A stretch of DNA of 64,000 nt from Geosiphon pyriformis (Eukaryota > Glomeromycota > Glomeromycetes > Archaeosporales > Geosiphonaceae), in contig JAAOMT010000302.1 of NCBI GenBank assembly GCA_016748015.1, positions 337,725 to 401,724 of the forward strand, given 5' to 3'. The notes beneath the pieces are model-generated. The model was not told the DNA's origin and did no database searches. It saw only the letters and a program-made list of their open reading frames with translations. The position numbers were made by a program, and so were the translations under genes. Below, piece by piece: positions 1 through 12,400 of the stretch. How positions within the stretch are numbered: position 1 is the stretch's first letter; every line of letters starts with the position of its first letter.

Positions 1-1340
1 GAAACAGCTGTCTACTTTCTGATTGTAAATATAAGTATTAATGTTGAAGTTTCTAATATAGTGTTCTCTATATTAACAGAACTGCAAATTGTTATCTTAG
101 TCTTAAAATATATGTCATTTTTTAGCTTTATGGTTTTATATTTAAATAATTAAATGACTATTAATACATATATTTTAGAGTTTTATAATTAATATTAAAT
201 AAAAAGATATTATGTTGTTAATTTAATTAAATACAAGAATTTAAAAGTAGTTTGGTTAAAAGTTAAGAGTTATTTGAATGTTTCTGGTAATAATTATGCT
301 AATAAACTGGTTAGAGCTGTTATTTATTTTTTTCTGTTTCTTTCTATAAAAATTTTGAAAAGATATTTGGTTGCTAATAATCTAGTTGTTTCTGATAATA
401 CTTGTTATTATATTTGGGATATTTATAAAGCAATTGCTAGTTTATATTAAAAAGTTAACTCTGGTACTAAGATTGTTACTAGCTCTTTTATTTGTAAAAT
501 TAATTAAATTTAGACATCATTGGTTTAATACTCCAATTTTTACATATTTTTTGATTTTATTAGCAAAGCTATGGCTAATCTCAGAACTTATATAATAAAG
601 ACAGTTTATAAAAAACTTTTAGTTGCTATTTATAAAAGGTTATATGACAAAACATACTTTAATGTTTTATACCTATTTTGTAGAAATGTAAAATTTTTAG
701 ATTATTTATTTATGTATTTAGAAGATGTATTTTAGTAAAAAAAATTAATTTTGAATTATGTTGAATTTTGGTTATCTTTAACTGATAAGAGAATGCTTTT
801 ATTATCTTTTATTTTGTGGTTTTTTTACTTTTGTCTATTTAATATTGGTTTATATATAGTGTTTTGCAAAAATTTTGTTCTAAAAAATTAATTAAAAAAT
901 GTTTTAATAATATATAATAATAATAAAAGATGATTTCTGCTTTAATGAATTTTTTTTGTTAATTGGTTAATTACTATTACCAAAAAATATAATTAGTTAG
1001 AATTAAGTTCAAATTGGAGGCAAAGAAAACCAGATTAGTAAATAATAATAGTATAATCCTTATAGTAATTGTTAGTTTGTGTTCAGATTTATTTAATAAG
1101 ATAATTTGTATGTTTAATATTATTGAATCAATAGTAATTAATTTTAATAGATATATATTTTATATATTTTTTTTTGAAATAGATAATAGTTTATATGTAT
1201 ATATAAATATATAGTGTTATTTAGATTGGCCCAAATAATTGGTTATATATAGTAAATACATAAATTATGTTTAGTTAAAATTACTTAGTCTAAATTTGCA
1301 TACTAAATAGTAATTAGACTATACTTATTAATTAATAAAA
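1..1340 (+). mobile_element. LINE (non-LTR) 3' fragment, decayed
   Basis: This is the 3' part of a LINE ORF2 plus its 3' UTR, cut by the window edge. Bases 1-180 translate to an eroded RNase H block, recognisable against the better copy at 62.4-62.8 kb. Around 650-725 is the eroded C-terminal zinc-finger segment (VLYLFC replacing VLCLLC). Bases 1014-1214 encode the ORF2 C-terminus, alignable with the C-termini at 19,750-20,033 and 60,502-60,762. The conserved 3' tail follows at about 1209-1335 and ends in an A/T-rich run. Many in-frame stops make it non-functional. Confidence 0.8.
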
Positions 1341-1740
1341 AAAAAAACTTTAAATAAAAAAAACTTTTATTTAAAGCCAAAATAAATATTATAAATTAAT
1401 AAATAACTGGTTTTTAACTTTTTTTATTTAAAAAAAGCATTTTTGTATAATATTATTAAGTAGTTCTTATAATTATAAGTATTTTATTGGTAAAAAAAAC
1501 TACTAATTGCTTTAAAAAATATAAAAATTATAGTTTTTTTATTTTTTATTTTAATTATAATTATAAAAATATAAAAAAAAATTATTTTTATTATTAAAAA
1601 ATTAAAAAAATAAATTTAAAACTTTAAATTTAAATTATATATAAAACTAAATTTATTAAAAAATAATAATACAAAATTTTGTTTTTAAAAAAACAATATT
1701 TAATAAATAATAATTGTTAATAAAAATTTTTTTTTTCTTT
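1341..1740. other. AT-rich spacer
   Basis: Almost pure A/T with homopolymer runs. I see no gene, repeat unit or RNA signal. It is probably the decayed tail region of one LINE merging with the 5' UTR of the next. Confidence 0.6.
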
Positions 1741-1799
1741 TATATTCTAAATTTTCAAAAATCATTTTTTGAAAAAGAAGTTTTTTATTTTTTTGTTTT

Positions 1800-3729
1800 T
1801 GTCTTTTTTATTCTATTATCTTTAATATTCTCAAACAAATAATCTTTTTGTAGTAGATCTGGTGGTTGTTTCTAATAATAATATGTCTAAAAAAAAACAT
1901 CCAAAGAAGTTCTTTATAGATTTGTTGGAGATTCTTTTTTTCAAAAAAAAAGAGTTTCTATATACAACATCAAGCATTCCAGTAATGAAAAAAATATTTT
2001 TTTGGTCAAATCTGATTTTAGTAAAAATATATATTTAGATATAAATATTAAATTTGGTAATAGTAATAATAAAAATGTCTTAACAAATGTTGGTGATAGT
2101 TTTTTTTGGTTTAGTAGTAACAACTTATAAAGCAAAAAAAGTTGTTAATAACTTGAAATATAACTTTTCTTTTGGTAAAATTAACTTTAATATAAATAAA
2201 AATAGAAAATCTTTTCTTTTTTCTCTTAACATATTTCTGAAAAAAAGATAAATAGATTTAAAAATAGTAAAAACCCAAGTAAAAGTGGTGGTAAAAAATT
2301 TTTTCATATTAAACATTAATCTTTTAACAATAGAAAAAAAAATTAGCAACAGCAAAAACTTAATTTATTAAAAAAAATTTTTTATTAATTAATAGTTTTG
2401 AAAGAGTCACTACTTTTTTAAAATTTGAAGAGATTATTAGATCTACATTTATATTAGAGAAAAGCATGAAAAAAACTATATTATTGGTCAAAGAGAAGAA
2501 TATTATTGTAAATATTAATCTTAGGAAACAAAAAATTAGGTCAGATTAAACTATAACAATCAAAAAAATTTTTATAAACATACCAAAGGAAATAATTTTT
2601 GCCATAATTGCTAAATATAATTAAATTGTGTTAATCAAATTGCAACTCAATGGGTTGTTACAAAAGACTGTGGTAAAATTTGCCAAATTGGCTTAAGCAG
2701 ATTAATTAACAGCAAAGTGGTTATTTTTAATCAGGAAAGATTTAGTACATATAACTAAGACTGTAGAAGATTGCAAAACTTGGATGTCTAAAAATTATTT
2801 TAAGATGCTTTTGTTTACTTTGTTTGTGAAAACAACTGCTTATAATCTTAATAATATGTTGAAAAAAACTGGTAGAAAAACTTGTATTATTAATTGCTCA
2901 TTTAATATTGGCAATTAAATTTACTGTGCCATAATTGGCTTTGATTTGGATAAAAAACTGGAGTTTGCTTTTTGCACAGAACCAATTTTTGGTGATGTAA
3001 AATTATCTTGGATTAGAATAAATTTGGTTTGGTATGAAAAGTATAGAGAGTTTAAACATTCTGTTTTAGAGTGTAATATACTAAATGTATTTACTATTAA
3101 GTCTTTGAAAACATTTAAAAGAATTGTTTCAAATGCAAATTACTTTAAGTTGGCCAAATTATATGTAAAAAAAAGTGTTTTTATCTTTTATTTTACTGTT
3201 TTTGGTGGCAAATCTTGAGCACAAATGGTTTTATTTGCTGTTTTTTCTAATAATATTTATTTTGGTTCTGGTTCTAAACCTTTTTTTTTGGTATGTTATA
3301 TATTAAAGAGAGTTTCATAATCACTCAGAATAATTTATTTATTAACAATTGCTTGGCTTTCTTAAAACATTTTTTGAAGCTTTTGGCTAATTAAGTATTA
3401 AGTATTGTGTAAAAATTAAGCAGTATTAACTTGGTACTCTTGGTGCTTGTTTCTCAATTTTTTTTTCTGGTGTATTTGTTTTTTCAAATTCAGGATCAAA
3501 TTTAAATATAACTTTAAAAGACTATTTGAATTACTCATCTTTTTTTTTAATTGCAAATAATATGGTTTTAGATTTGGGTTTAAGCAGTTTGGAGGTTCTG
3601 ATTACCAAGATAAGTGGATTGGAATCTAAAATAGTGGCTTTTAAAGTTTTTGTCTATTCAGTTTTGGCAAAATTAGATCAATTGTGTACTAATTTAAGTT
3701 CTTTAATATTTTTTTATCTTAATAACTGA
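1800..3729 (+). pseudogene. LINE ORF1 remnant (RRM-like, CCHC zinc knuckle)
   Basis: Nucleic-acid-binding ORF1 protein of the LINE. The best-preserved piece is 2946-3218, which holds a CCHC knuckle near 3030-3075. There the first two cysteines now read Tyr while His and the last Cys remain (YEKYREFKHSVLEC), as expected from TGT to TAT changes. The segment 3526-3729 is a Leu/Ser-rich stretch of coiled-coil type that ends at the ORF stop. Stops interrupt the frame many times between 1800 and 2940. The family function is RNP formation with the element RNA; this copy is dead. Confidence 0.65.
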
Positions 3730-3738
3730 TTTAGCTTG

Positions 3739-6700
3739 GAAGTTTGCTATGTGTAATGTTTGAAGTCTTAATATTTCTACAAAACAAAAAGATGTTATTT
3801 GTTGACATGTAAGCTTGAATAATATGGTTTTAATTATTACAAAAACAAAATTGAAATCTAATATTAAATCCTAAATATTAAACAAGTTTAATAGAGTGTG
3901 AATTTTTACATCTGGTTTGGATAAAAATTTTTTTGGTGCTAAAGTGGCTATTATTATGAACAATTCTTTGGCTTAACATATTTCTAAAATAGAAAAAATT
4001 TTTAGTTGAATTATTTCAGTAAGACTTCTGTTCAAAGAAAAATTGTCAATTATGATATTAAGTTTGTATGTTAATGCTTCTGCCAAAGTAAAATTTGATT
4101 AGGCATCAAAAATCAATTTTTTTATTATCAAGGCAGTTAACTCTAGTATTTTTGTGATATTGAGTAGGGACTTCAATAAAGATAATTTAAAAAAAAGTGT
4201 AAATTTCAGATTTTGTGTAAATTTAAAATTAATTAACTTATTTTGTAAACATTTATTGGTCAAGGCTTTTACTTAAACCAATTTTAAAGACATTAAGAAG
4301 ATCATTAATTTTATTTTTATAAATTACAATTTGGCATCTGCAATTATTGGTCATAGAGTTGACTTTATGTCTGATTTTTTTGATACTAATTATAAGGCAG
4401 TTTTAGTTGTGATTGGCTTAAATGATCTTTTAAATATTTATCTTAATAATATATATAAACAGATTAATAGAAACAAATGGAAATTTAAGATCAAGAATAC
4501 TAATATTAATAAATAAATACAGTTTAAAAAGTATTTATTAAACAGATTTTTAGAAAAAATAGTGAACTTTAATAATGTAAAAAGTTGTAGTGATTTGAAT
4601 ACAATATAGAAAATTCTGAAAAAAATGGTAGTTAGTTTTACTGATAAAATATTTTTTAAACTTTGGTTTTGTAAGTTTAATTGTTCAAAAAATAAGCAGT
4701 TATCAAAGTTTTTTAAGCTAGAATTATTAGTGTTCAAGATTATAAAAAGTTTGGGTTTAAATCATAATTCAAAAACTGATCATCTTATTAGTACCTAGAC
4801 TATTATTAATGATAAAAAAACCATTAAGATACATGTTATAATCAATAATAGTAATAGTTTAAAAAGAATTCTGTATTATCTGTTAAGAATCAAGAAAAGA
4901 TATCATAAATTCAAATATTATAAGTTTAAGATTGCCAAAAATGATTTTATTAGAAAAACTATAAACAGAAATATGGAAAATTTTTGTTTTAATAAGGAAA
5001 AAATAATTAAAAATATCCTGAATTGGCCATTTTGAAAGATAGTATTTGATTACCTAGTAGTTGATAATGAACTGGTTTTAGAATCACATAAAATCAAATC
5101 TATGATTAATACAATTATAAAAGATTGGACAAGAAAGTATGTAATATTTAGTATTTTGTCTAATTGTTGATCTGATCAATATGCTTCTTTGAGTTATGTA
5201 GATAGTAATGTCTTTTTAAAAGTAATGTGTAATATCAAGTTTGATGAGTTTTTACAAGTTATCAAGAATCTATCTAATAGAAAAACTGGTTTATTTGATA
5301 TTTCTAATAAGCTTTAGAAACATAGTAATAAGTAGATTTGAACAGTTTGTTGAATATTTTTAATGTGTATTTAGTGTTAAATGTAGTTTTTATACAATAA
5401 AAAAGAGCTTAAGTTTTTATAATACCAAAACCATATAATTAAAAAAAGATTTTTATAAATATTAGGCCAATAGCTTTGATTAAAACAACTCAGAAAATCT
5501 TATCTAAAATTTTTTCAAATAGAATTTTTTTGGTCTATAGTAATTTCAATGTCTTGTATAGTAATAATTTTTCAGTTTTAAAAAGCATATCCACCTAAAT
5601 TTTGATCTTTACTGTTGGTTCTATTATTAAAGATATATTAAAAAAGAACAAAAAACTGTGACTAGTTCTTCAGAATATATATAAAGTATATAATTCTGTT
5701 GAGTAATCATTTGAAAAACAGTTTGGTTAAAATCAAAATATGCTCCTGTTTTATTAAGTTTTTAAAAAATATATCCAATAATTAAATCAATTAGATAATA
5801 ACAAATTTTGGGCTTACAAATAGATACACTATTTATAATAAGCTGGATCAAAATAAGGTTTTTTCACTTTTATTGTAAAGAATCTTTTATGATATCTTGT
5901 TCTACAAAATTAAAAAACATAAAAGTTTGTTTGACTACAGACTAAATTTAAAATTTTTTATGCAGACTAACAAGCAAAGTTACAAAAGTAGTATAACATT
6001 CTTCTTAGCAATAAGAGCCTTTATAAATAACACAATTTAAATTGAAAATAACATGTCTGCTATTCAGTGTATTTTGGATATAGCTAGTGAATTTTTTCAA
6101 ATCAATGATATTTTAATTAATATAGATAAAACAGTAATTATATCTATCAATCAAAGAATAAAAGTTTTTTATTTGTTAATTAATAAATTAAACATTTTTA
6201 TAATTAAAAAAGATAAATTTTATAGATACTTAGACATTTTTTATCTACTAATAGTCTTTCAAAATCTAGTCTTATCAAGACTTATTCAAATATTAAGTTT
6301 TTTACAAATTTGGTTTTGAGGAAAACAGTATTTGATAAACAATTTTTTTACTTGGTATTTGTAGTTTTACAACTAATAGTTGTTTGCAGATTGCAGTTTA
6401 ATTATGTTTTTGCTAATGTGTGCAAAAAATGGAAAAAATATTAAGAAAAAAGCTGAAACTCAAGACCAATTTACTTAAAAATTTTTCCAATGAAGTCATT
6501 TTCCATTCAAAGTTATATGGTCTTAAGACTTTTAAACAAATATAAACTGAGAATTTTTTGGCAAATTTGGTAATTTTTGCCAACTTAAAAGACATTCTTG
6601 ACAGATTGTTTAAACATAGAGCTATAAATCTACAAACTGTCAGTTAAATACCTTAACAACATTTTTGTTTTTTAATTATATTGTTAATTAATTCTATAAA

Positions 6701-8384
6701 TTGCTTTTTAATTAATGTAACCAACACTCTAACAATATGTAAGCTCTTTTTAGGCAATGATTTGCTAAATGTTTTCTGAGTTGGTAATAGTGTTACTGTT
6801 GTAGATATTTTGGGCTTGAAACAATATCTAAGTATGGTTTATTGAAAAAATTTGGTATTATTTTTGCAAATTAGCTTCTGAACTGTTATAGCATGTGTTT
6901 TATGTAGAGTAATTTTTACAGATAAAAAAGACTGGATTTTAGAGGACTAATTTCTGGTTGGTTTAGTTTATTAGTCAGGTTTATTAAAAATAGCAATTTG
7001 TTTGATGATTGTGCTCTGGTTTTTTGTTTCACTTCTGATTATTGCTTAACCAACTTTGGTTTTATTGATGAACATCTTTTAAAAAATAAGTCAAATAATA
7101 TATTTGTTTATATAAATAATTCAGTCAAAAGTTTGAGGTCTATAAGTATTTACAATAGTGCTGCTGTTTACTTTTCAGACATTGATAAAAATATAAGAAT
7201 TAGGATATGTAGTCTGCTTTTTTTAATTTTAATGAAACTGTAGACTATTGTTCTTGCTTTAAAATGTGTTTTAGTATCTAGCTTAGTTGTTTTGTTCACA
7301 AATAATTAAGCATTATTAGATATAAGTACTTTCTTTAAAAAAAATACAAGTTCTGATTTTTACAATAAATGTTGAATAAAAAGAAAACATATTTGTTAGA
7401 CTATTGCATTGAAAAATTTATTAGTTGATTGAAACAAGATCAAAGATTATTCTGAAATTATTAACAATAAGTATATTATTTTTTTGTTAATGCTGCTATT
7501 ATATCTGATTTTATGCTATTTGTTAATATGTTATGTCATTTTTTAGCCATTAAAGACAGATCTGTTTTTGGGAACATCTATTATTTCATTAAACATCTTT
7601 TTAAAACCATTAGTTTTGTTGATTGGAATTCTAAATGTGCTAATAATGCTGTAAATAGTACTCTGTATAACATAATTAACATAAATAAAACATTTAGTAT
7701 ATAAGATCCTAATAATTAAGTTTGATTTGGTTTTACCAGTTCTGCTTTTATAACACTTCAATTTTACTTTATGAAAGTTTTATATCACTAATTGTTTATA
7801 GCCAAAAGAAAAAAATTATACAATTCAGATTATCCCAGTGTATTGTGTATTTAATATAAGTTAATTGAGAACTCTAATTACATGTTTTTTTATATTTATA
7901 ATGTTAGTACCAAAAAAAATTTAATTTTAAAAACTATTAAAACATAAACTGATTTGCTAGATACTTATACTGCTAACAGTATGATAATCTAATTTTTGCT
8001 TGAAGTTAAATCTTCAAATTGTTTATATATGTTATTAACCAAAGGCTTTGTAATAAAAGAATAGATAACTAACATAGTATGTTTATTGAGTAGTGGTTCT
8101 AATGGTGTGTTTTTGGTTATCAATTTGGTTTTGAATTTTGCTAAGAATTACAAATCTATTATGTAGTTGTTGACTGCCAAATTAAGAGTACATCATAAAA
8201 AATATGATTTTTTGCCATATAATAGATTTGTAATACTGGTCATATTTGGTTTGGCATAGTTGTGGTTTTTTAGTATGATTTATAATTTTGGTATTAGATT
8301 GAATATTTATGTTTATTTTGATTTGTATCCTTATTTATTTAGTGTATATTTTGGTTTTTTGTGTAATTTTCTTATTGTAAGTAG
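3739..8384 (+). pseudogene. LINE ORF2 remnant (APE endonuclease, RT, RNase H)
   Basis: Starts a few bases after the ORF1 stop. The endonuclease is seen as SRDFN near 4165 (from a GDFN-type motif) and SDFFDTNYK at about 4370-4400, where the expected DH pair of the family reads NY. The RT palm FVDD motif reads FINN near 6020, so both catalytic Asp codons became Asn. RNase H begins near 7105, with its first catalytic Asp also read as Asn (VYINNS). Every key residue change is explained by G-to-A or C-to-T. Not functional. Confidence 0.75.
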
Positions 8385-8520
8385 TTTAGATGTTTAATAT
8401 TGTCTTAATTGGTCTAAATGGCTAATTATATATAGAAAATATATAAGTCATATTTAATATAGAAGCTTGTATGATTCTATAATCTTAGATAGTAGTTGGA
8501 TTGTATTTGTAAAACATATA

Positions 8521-9049
8521 ATAATAAAAAATTGATATTAAACTTAATTAAAATATATAATAAATGTATTTTTTTAATTAAATAACTTTTTTATTTTTTA
8601 TTTTTGTAGTTTTTAATAATTATTATTTTTGTTATTTTAATTTGCAATATTGTTAATTAAAGTTTTTTAAAAAATAAGTTTGTTTTTTTATTATTAAAAA
8701 ATTAATTATTAATAATTATATTATAACTTTTTTCTATTTATTTATTTATTATTAACTTAAATGTTTAATTATATATAAATTTATATATAATTTATATTAA
8801 TGGTTTTTAAACTTTTTATATATATGCAAATAATAAAATATATTACAATTAAATAAGTTGATTTATTAATTATTGTATTAAAAATAAATAAATAAAAAAT
8901 TAAGACTTGTATAAATTATAAAAATTAAATTTGGTTATCAAAAAAGATACATATTTTTATCATATGGTAAAATTAAAGTAGTTTTTCATTTTTGAATTAT
9001 AAAAATTCCAAAAAAAATGGTAAATTAATCAATTATAAAGATCCAAGTT
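8521..9049. other. AT-rich spacer upstream of the host gene
   Basis: Nearly all A/T; no coding potential or repeat unit recognised. Base composition changes sharply at about 9,040-9,060, where the GC-richer gene island begins. Confidence 0.6.
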
Positions 9050-9425
9050 TCCTTAAAGCTGACAGTTTCAGTTCAACTGAATTCATTGGCTGTATAAAGG
9101 GTTAGGTCGGCTTACCCTGTACTTTCAACCACCCAGATCATGTTTGACGTTAGACAACCGATCTGGTCCCTGATACTGGAAAAAAAATGCACCAGCAGTT
9201 GCTTCTTTCGCAAACTATCTTGCCTCTCACTCAAACTTTTGGTAAGAACTCGTTTCGGCCTGTTCTCAACTCCCTTATGCTCATTTCATGACATTTCTTC
9301 TATAATTTAAACCCTATTTCCTCTTTCATCCTCCATTATAGGTATATATAGTAAATTTGGACTCGTTTCCCAGGCTGTGGCTAGGGAAGTTACAGAAGAA
9401 AGAAGTTTAAAGAATCTCTGCGCCC
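9050..9425 (+). promoter_or_regulatory. Promoter and 5' UTR region of the RAMA-PHD-SET gene
   Basis: A GC-richer, CT-tract-rich region directly before the gene. It contains a plausible 5' UTR intron at 9242-9341 (GTAAGA donor, pyrimidine-rich stretch, TATAG acceptor) and a TATA-like run at 9342-9351, just after that acceptor. An in-frame TAA at 9408-9410 shows that the long ORF cannot extend upstream, which fixes ATG 9426 as the first usable start in that frame. The transcription start cannot be placed from sequence alone. Confidence 0.45.
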
Positions 9426-9433
9426 ATGCATAA
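9187..9433 (+). CDS. Possible spliced upstream ORF (48 codons)
   Basis: If the intron 9242-9341 is removed, ATG 9187 opens a 48-codon ORF that ends at TAA 9431-9433. It overlaps the main start codon (ATG 9426-9428) by eight bases in another frame. The splice signals are good, which supports a real leader intron, but translation of the ORF is inference. Its C-terminal part (VTEERSLKNLC) faintly recalls the start of Rtr1/RPAP2-type domains, but the match is too short to use. It could act as a regulatory uORF, or be chance. Confidence 0.3.
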
Positions 9434-12400
9434 CGACAGTGGTGCTGGAAGACCTTTGACCAACGGACGGCAAAGGACACCCGTCAAGCATCAAACTACA
9501 CAAGAAGAGGAAGAATCTAATGGAGGAAACCAGTCAACGACGCTTACTGTAGTTAATGAAATTTGCGAAGTCAATACAGACAACTCTGATAATGGAAGCG
9601 ACTGTCTTCACAGTCTGAACAATCGAAAAAACCTTAATGTGGTTAATGGAGTCGTTAAAGTTGAAAACTTCAACGAGTTGAGTAGTCGTAGAAGATTGAC
9701 TGGCTTGAATGGGAACGCTACCTTTGCAAGAGCAGGACCTTCCAGAGCTGTTAATTCCACGCCTGAATATAATGAAAGCGCAGGAATGAGTCGAAAAGAT
9801 TGCCGCAAATTAATGCCGATTACTAGCCACCAAAAGTCTAGGACAAAATTGATTCATTTGGTCGAGGCTGGCCTTTTGGAGGAGGACGCAGAGGTCATAT
9901 TTAAAGGCTGTCATGGAACTATAACTAACCAGGGAACCATAATTCCTTCCTATTTATTGGCTGGCGAAGAGGTTATCGACGCTTCATCTATCAAGTGGCT
10001 TTCTCAAGAATATGATTCACCCAGCGCTTTTGCAGCGGCTGTAAGCACAGCCGGAAGACCTGACAAAAAGGTGTCAGCTAACGGCTGGTCCTCAATAAAA
10101 ATATTGAGTCCGACCCGAGATTCTTGGGTACCTCTTGATCACTACCGGCAAATGTATGAATTGAAAGTTGAAAATGGTTATGATCCATCACAAGAAAAAT
10201 TTTATGTAAACGATTCATCGATTAAAATGTCTAATTTATCCGACATAGTTTCTCGTAGTGGGACACGGAAAATCATAAGCCATTCTCACGGTTTCAAGAC
10301 ATATCGTCGCAATCCAGCTTTAAATACTAAAATATATAGCAAAAGCGAAATTTCACGGCGTAATTTACGTAAATTATCTTTTGATTCCCAAATGGATCAG
10401 AAGCAAAATACTGATGCTATTGGAAAATCTGAAATGACGTTGAAATCTCGGCGATATCATAATCAATTTCTAAAATCAATTGGTCGAGATTCCTTTCGAA
10501 TGGGTATGCCACTGTATGTAAAATCATCAACGAAATCAGGATGGGATATAGATGAAGGATTCGATTTTTCTAGGAGTTTACTGCAACCAATTAAGCGCAG
10601 TGCAAGTATTACATTAGCCTCTCTAGAAAACATATTGCCTTTGATTAAAAAGCAGATGTTAATATCTAGGGAAGATTTTCCCGTACTACCTTTTGTTTTG
10701 CATCAAACAATTCCCGTGATTTTAGCTAAGGAGTCTTCACTTTTGAATTCTGATATTTGCTTCGCCTGCGGGACCATCGCGAAGTCGGATCAAATGGAAA
10801 GCGAAAAAATGATATACTGCGGTCAATGTGGGGAGGCTTATCATTCATTTTGCGTGCTTAAAAAGGAGAACAATGGGATCTCGCCAAAAACTTCTGTTTG
10901 CACGGAGTTTTGGGAATGCCCCAAGTGTACTGTGTGCATCAGATGCTTCAAATCTATTGCCGAATATTCTGAGGGCTCTAAGAGTCTGCCTGATCAACCC
11001 AATACTATTTTGAGGTGCAGTCAGTGTTGCGTAACAGTACATTTAGTATGTCAGGATAAAATGGATCCTTATGTTGAGGAATCAATGGAGGCAGCAGACG
11101 GACAATGGGTGTGTGAAAAATGCGTTTCTTGTGTTGAATGCGATTCAAACCCAGCAATGCATGCAGCAAAAATCGCTGCTATTGACAAAATACTCAACGT
11201 TGACGATCACTATATGTCGGAATGCGACTTCGACGAAAGTGAATCAAAGTCTAAACTACTTAAAGGACCATGGACTCATGGGTATCGGCTCTGTTCGTTC
11301 TGTAGTAATTTAAAAGAAAAAGGAAACATCTGTCCGATTTGTCGAAAATTGTATGGTGACGACGATTATGATATCCCAATGTTACAATGTGATACATGCC
11401 ACGAATGGATCCATCAAGAATGCGATGAAAACATGACCAAAGAAATGTATGATGCGATGGATGAAGACGAGAGCTTGACTTATTATTGTCCAGTTTGTCT
11501 AGCCGAGGCTAATGATCAATCGCACATCATGGAGGAAAATGGGTTTGAATTTCAAATCCACCAAGATTTGACTTTTAAAAAATCAAATATATTATCAAAA
11601 GCATATAACACTTCCGAACAGTCTATAAGTGATGATGAAATGAAAGATGCATTTCCCAACAGTGATTCTGCAGAGCGGGAAGCTGCAGATGCTTTGATAT
11701 CGATGTTTCAAAACCCCTGTAGTAGGCAGGCTGTGACATTCAAATTCGATGATAGCGAAATTCCTTTGATTGATGATAGTAAAGTCCAGCCTTCTGATGA
11801 TGATCCAATGATGATCGATTCTTCCTTGAAAGTGTTCTCCAATACACAAGAAAGTGTAGTCCTAAATCCGATTAAAGAACCTGATATTAGAACAGATTCG
11901 ATTTTTGATGAACTGGGTGTTGAAAGACTTGTCTTAAGTCCATCTCATTATCATACGACACTTAAAATTGATTCTGTTGTTCAATCTCTTTGTGAAAGCA
12001 AGAAAATTCCAAGTCAAATGAACTGTGTTTTGTGTCATATGGGAGATGAGTTGCAACAATCTGTAACACCTGGGCGGTTAATACCCTTTTGGATTTCAAA
12101 AGAACAAAAGTGGGCTCACACTCTATGCCTGATCTTTTCGAAAGGGGTCAAATTGGATGTGACTAATGGAGGATTAACTGGGGTACAGGAAGTTATCAAA
12201 GAATCTGCTGCAAAGGTTGAATAAAATATCTTCGATATTATAACTTTACAGAGATCGAAATTTATTATAAGCCATGCTTTTTAATCCGTTCTTTATCCTT
12301 TTTTTATGAATAGAAATGCGCGAAATGTAAGAATACTGGGGCTTCCTTAAAATGTGAGGCGAGTTGGCCAGGCTCACTTAAGAGTTGTGTGACCCAATAT

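Larger units (their letters stand above)
1741..8520 (+). mobile_element. Near-full-length LINE copy, heavily decayed
   Basis: A forward LINE with both ORFs and the shared 3' tail (8385-8520). Order: ORF1 (about 1800-3729), APE-type endonuclease (about 3770-4420), reverse transcriptase (about 5150-6330), RNase H (about 7090-7330), C-terminal zinc finger (about 7800-7890), 3' UTR. All parts are recognisable only by comparison with the less damaged copies in the window. Stops and frame breaks occur throughout. The 5' boundary is approximate. Confidence 0.8.

Noticed and set aside
386-8000. Short hydrophobic ORFs that look like mitochondrial membrane proteins.
   Set aside because: They fall in decayed LINE sequence, are T-rich by composition, and many are antisense or out of frame relative to recognisable ORF2 blocks.
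9187-9430. An Rtr1/RPAP2-like N-terminus in the upstream ORF (EERSLKNLC).
   Set aside because: The match covers about ten residues, the expected second Cys pair is missing and the frame stops at once. Too little to call.
10828-11849. Additional ORFs in other frames over the PHD region.
   Set aside because: They overlap the long conserved frame with complete zinc ligand patterns and show no domain of their own.
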